Shown here in pieces: positions 62,872 to 64,000 of a stretch of 64,000 nucleotides of DNA. The notes below the pieces were generated by a model, which saw only the letters and a list, made by a program, of their open reading frames with translations, searched no databases and was not told where the DNA came from. Location of the stretch: positions 161,377-225,376 of the forward strand of contig NZ_QKQS01000026.1 in assembly GCF_003226555.1 (NCBI RefSeq), given 5' to 3'. Made by a program: the position numbers and the translations under genes. The first letter of the stretch is position 1, and every line of letters starts with the position of its first letter. The stretch comes from Rhodopseudomonas palustris (lineage in GTDB: Bacteria; Pseudomonadota; Alphaproteobacteria; Rhizobiales; Xanthobacteraceae).

Positions 62872-64000
62872 GTGACGAAGGGAATACGGGCCCGCGAGGT
62901 TGCGCTGATGGGGCAGGGCGAGCGCGATCTGCGGCTCGATTTCCTGCGTGGCGTCGGCCAGTGGATGATCCTCATCGATCACATTCCCTACAATTTTCTC
63001 AGCTGGTTCACGCTGCGCAACTACGGCTTCTGCGACGCCGCCGAGTTCTTCGTCTACATCTCCGGCTATTCGATCGGCTTCGCCTATGGGCCGGCGGTTC
63101 GCTCCGGCGAAATGGTGGCGGCGACCAAGCGGCTGTGGACCCGCGCGGTGCAGCTCTATGTCGCGCACATCTTTCTGTTCCTGTTCTTCACCGCGCAGGT
63201 CGCCCGCGCGGCGCGTCGGTTCGACGATCCGATGTACAAGGACGAATTCAACGTCGCGCAGTTCCTCGCCAATCCCGACGTCATGATCCAGCAGGCGCTG
63301 CTGCTGACCTACAAGCCGGTCAATCTCGACGTGCTGCCGCTGTATATCGTGCTGGTCGTTGCTGCGCCGTTGATCCTGTGGGGGCTGCTACGCCGTCCGC
63401 ATCTGACCCTGGTGTGCTCGGCGGCGTTGTATTTCGCTTCGCGTCACTTCGGTTGGAACCTGCCGTCGTTCCCGGACGGTCATTGGTACTTCAATCCGTT
63501 CGCCTGGCAGTTCCTGTTCGTGTTCGGCATCTGGTGCGGTTTCGGCAACGGTCCGCAGATCCGCCCCTGGGTGAAGTCGCTGCCCAACCAGCTGCTGAGC
63601 TGGACCATCGTGGTGGTCGCACTGGTGATCGCGCTGTCGTGGAATTTCGAAGCGCTGTACGGCTTGGTGCCGGAATCGATCGGCAAGATCCTGTATCCGA
63701 TCGACAAGACCAGCCTGGCCCCGGTGCGGCTGATCCATTTTCTCGCGCTGCTCGCGATCGTGGTGAAGCTGCTGCCGCCGGATCTGCCGGCGCTGCGCTC
63801 GGAGTGGCTGCGCCCGATCATCCTCTGCGGCCAGCGCTCGCTGCCGGTGTTTTGCTTCGGTGTGATTCTCGCCTTCACGGCACATTGGATCCTTGTGCAG
63901 GTGTCGAGCAGCATCGCGATGCAGATCCTGGTCAGCGTCGGCGGCATCGGGCTGATGACCGGCGTGGCCTGGCTGGCGACCTGGTATCGGACCTTGCCGA
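62872..64000 (+). CDS. opgC: OpgC-type membrane protein, 3' end cut by window
   Basis: Starts at GTG 62872 with GGAAGGACGAGAC upstream; 376 codons are present with no stop before the window edge. QGERDLRLDFLRGVGQWMIL, AEFFVYISGYSIGFAYG, PVNLDVLPLYIVL and WQFLFVFGIWCGFG match the OpgC/acyltransferase-3-like family, with about ten membrane segments. OpgC succinylates osmoregulated periplasmic glucans at the inner membrane. Other multi-pass acyltransferases of this fold are the alternative. Confidence 0.85.
   Translation, partial: MTKGIRAREVALMGQGERDLRLDFLRGVGQWMILIDHIPYNFLSWFTLRNYGFCDAAEFFVYISGYSIGFAYGPAVRSGEMVAATKRLWTRAVQLYVAHIFLFLFFTAQVARAARRFDDPMYKDEFNVAQFLANPDVMIQQALLLTYKPVNLDVLPLYIVLVVAAPLILWGLLRRPHLTLVCSAALYFASRHFGWNLPSFPDGHWYFNPFAWQFLFVFGIWCGFGNGPQIRPWVKSLPNQLLSWTIVVVALVIALSWNFEALYGLVPESIGKILYPIDKTSLAPVRLIHFLALLAIVVKLLPPDLPALRSEWLRPIILCGQRSLPVFCFGVILAFTAHWILVQVSSSIAMQILVSVGGIGLMTGVAWLATWYRTLP

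Overview
The window is high-GC alphaproteobacterial DNA. It looks like the chromosome of Rhodopseudomonas palustris or a close Bradyrhizobium-group relative. The pointers are the family content (ruvC-ruvA-ruvB with ybgC, a CsgH-type curli cluster, a TIGR02301-type secreted protein, glutaryl-CoA dehydrogenase), coding density above 85 %, and dispersed palindromic intergenic repeats of the Bradyrhizobium kind. No phage, insertion sequence, integrase, rRNA or CRISPR array was seen. The only RNA gene found is tRNA-Pro(CGG) at 42.3 kb.

Layout. 0-6.2 kb: truncated MgtC/DUF4010 membrane protein, a 51-aa DUF3096 protein, pyruvate phosphate dikinase with an extra histone-like N-terminal tail, and a SleB-type cell-wall hydrolase. 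6.3-10.3 kb: nadA-nadB-nadC (de novo NAD synthesis, minus strand) preceded by two matching palindromes. 10.4-17.3 kb: acuI-like reductase, a secreted protein, a MocR regulator opposite an AlaX-type alanyl-tRNA editing protein, and a giant DUF2339 membrane protein. 17.4-19.6 kb: a minus-strand operon of HD hydrolase, tyrosine-phosphatase-like protein and Nudix/winged-helix regulator of the NrtR/NadQ type, the best local candidate to act on the nad palindromes. 19.6-21.9 kb: LysR regulator divergent from sbtA-sbtB (bicarbonate uptake and its PII-like partner). 21.9-24.9 kb: ygfZ-tag and dihydroorotase.

25.1-32.6 kb is the most distinctive accessory block. A GntR/UTRA regulator and a perfect palindromic operator precede a NitT/TauT-type ABC transporter, a DUF3604 putative metallohydrolase, a tandem glycine riboswitch and a DadA-like FAD oxidoreductase. 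I read it as an uncharacterised uptake-and-degradation system whose product pool includes glycine or another amino acid. 32.8-38.8 kb: small conserved genes, Nudix hydrolase, SRAP/YedK protein, a decayed ParDE-like pair, FAD-linked oxidase and Sua5/TsaC. 38.9-42.2 kb: AraC regulator, MFS transporter and amidohydrolase.

42.5-48 kb: a curli system (long curlin-repeat protein, csgH, csgB-like, csgF, csgG) ending in a lytic transglycosylase and with no CsgE or CsgD. 48-55.8 kb: small membrane proteins, an FNR-type regulator with an FNR/FixK box, AhpD-like protein, ribB with a degenerate RibA-like domain, gcdH, a metallo-beta-lactamase-fold protein and a soluble PilZ-containing chemoreceptor. 56-64 kb: yebC, ruvC-ruvA-(cytidine deaminase-like)-ruvB, vapBC, ybgC, type II NADH dehydrogenase, and opgC truncated by the window end.

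Starts were chosen from Shine-Dalgarno matches, overlaps with upstream stops, signal peptides and usual family N-termini. Functions come from recognising motifs and family sequence by eye. No database search was run.
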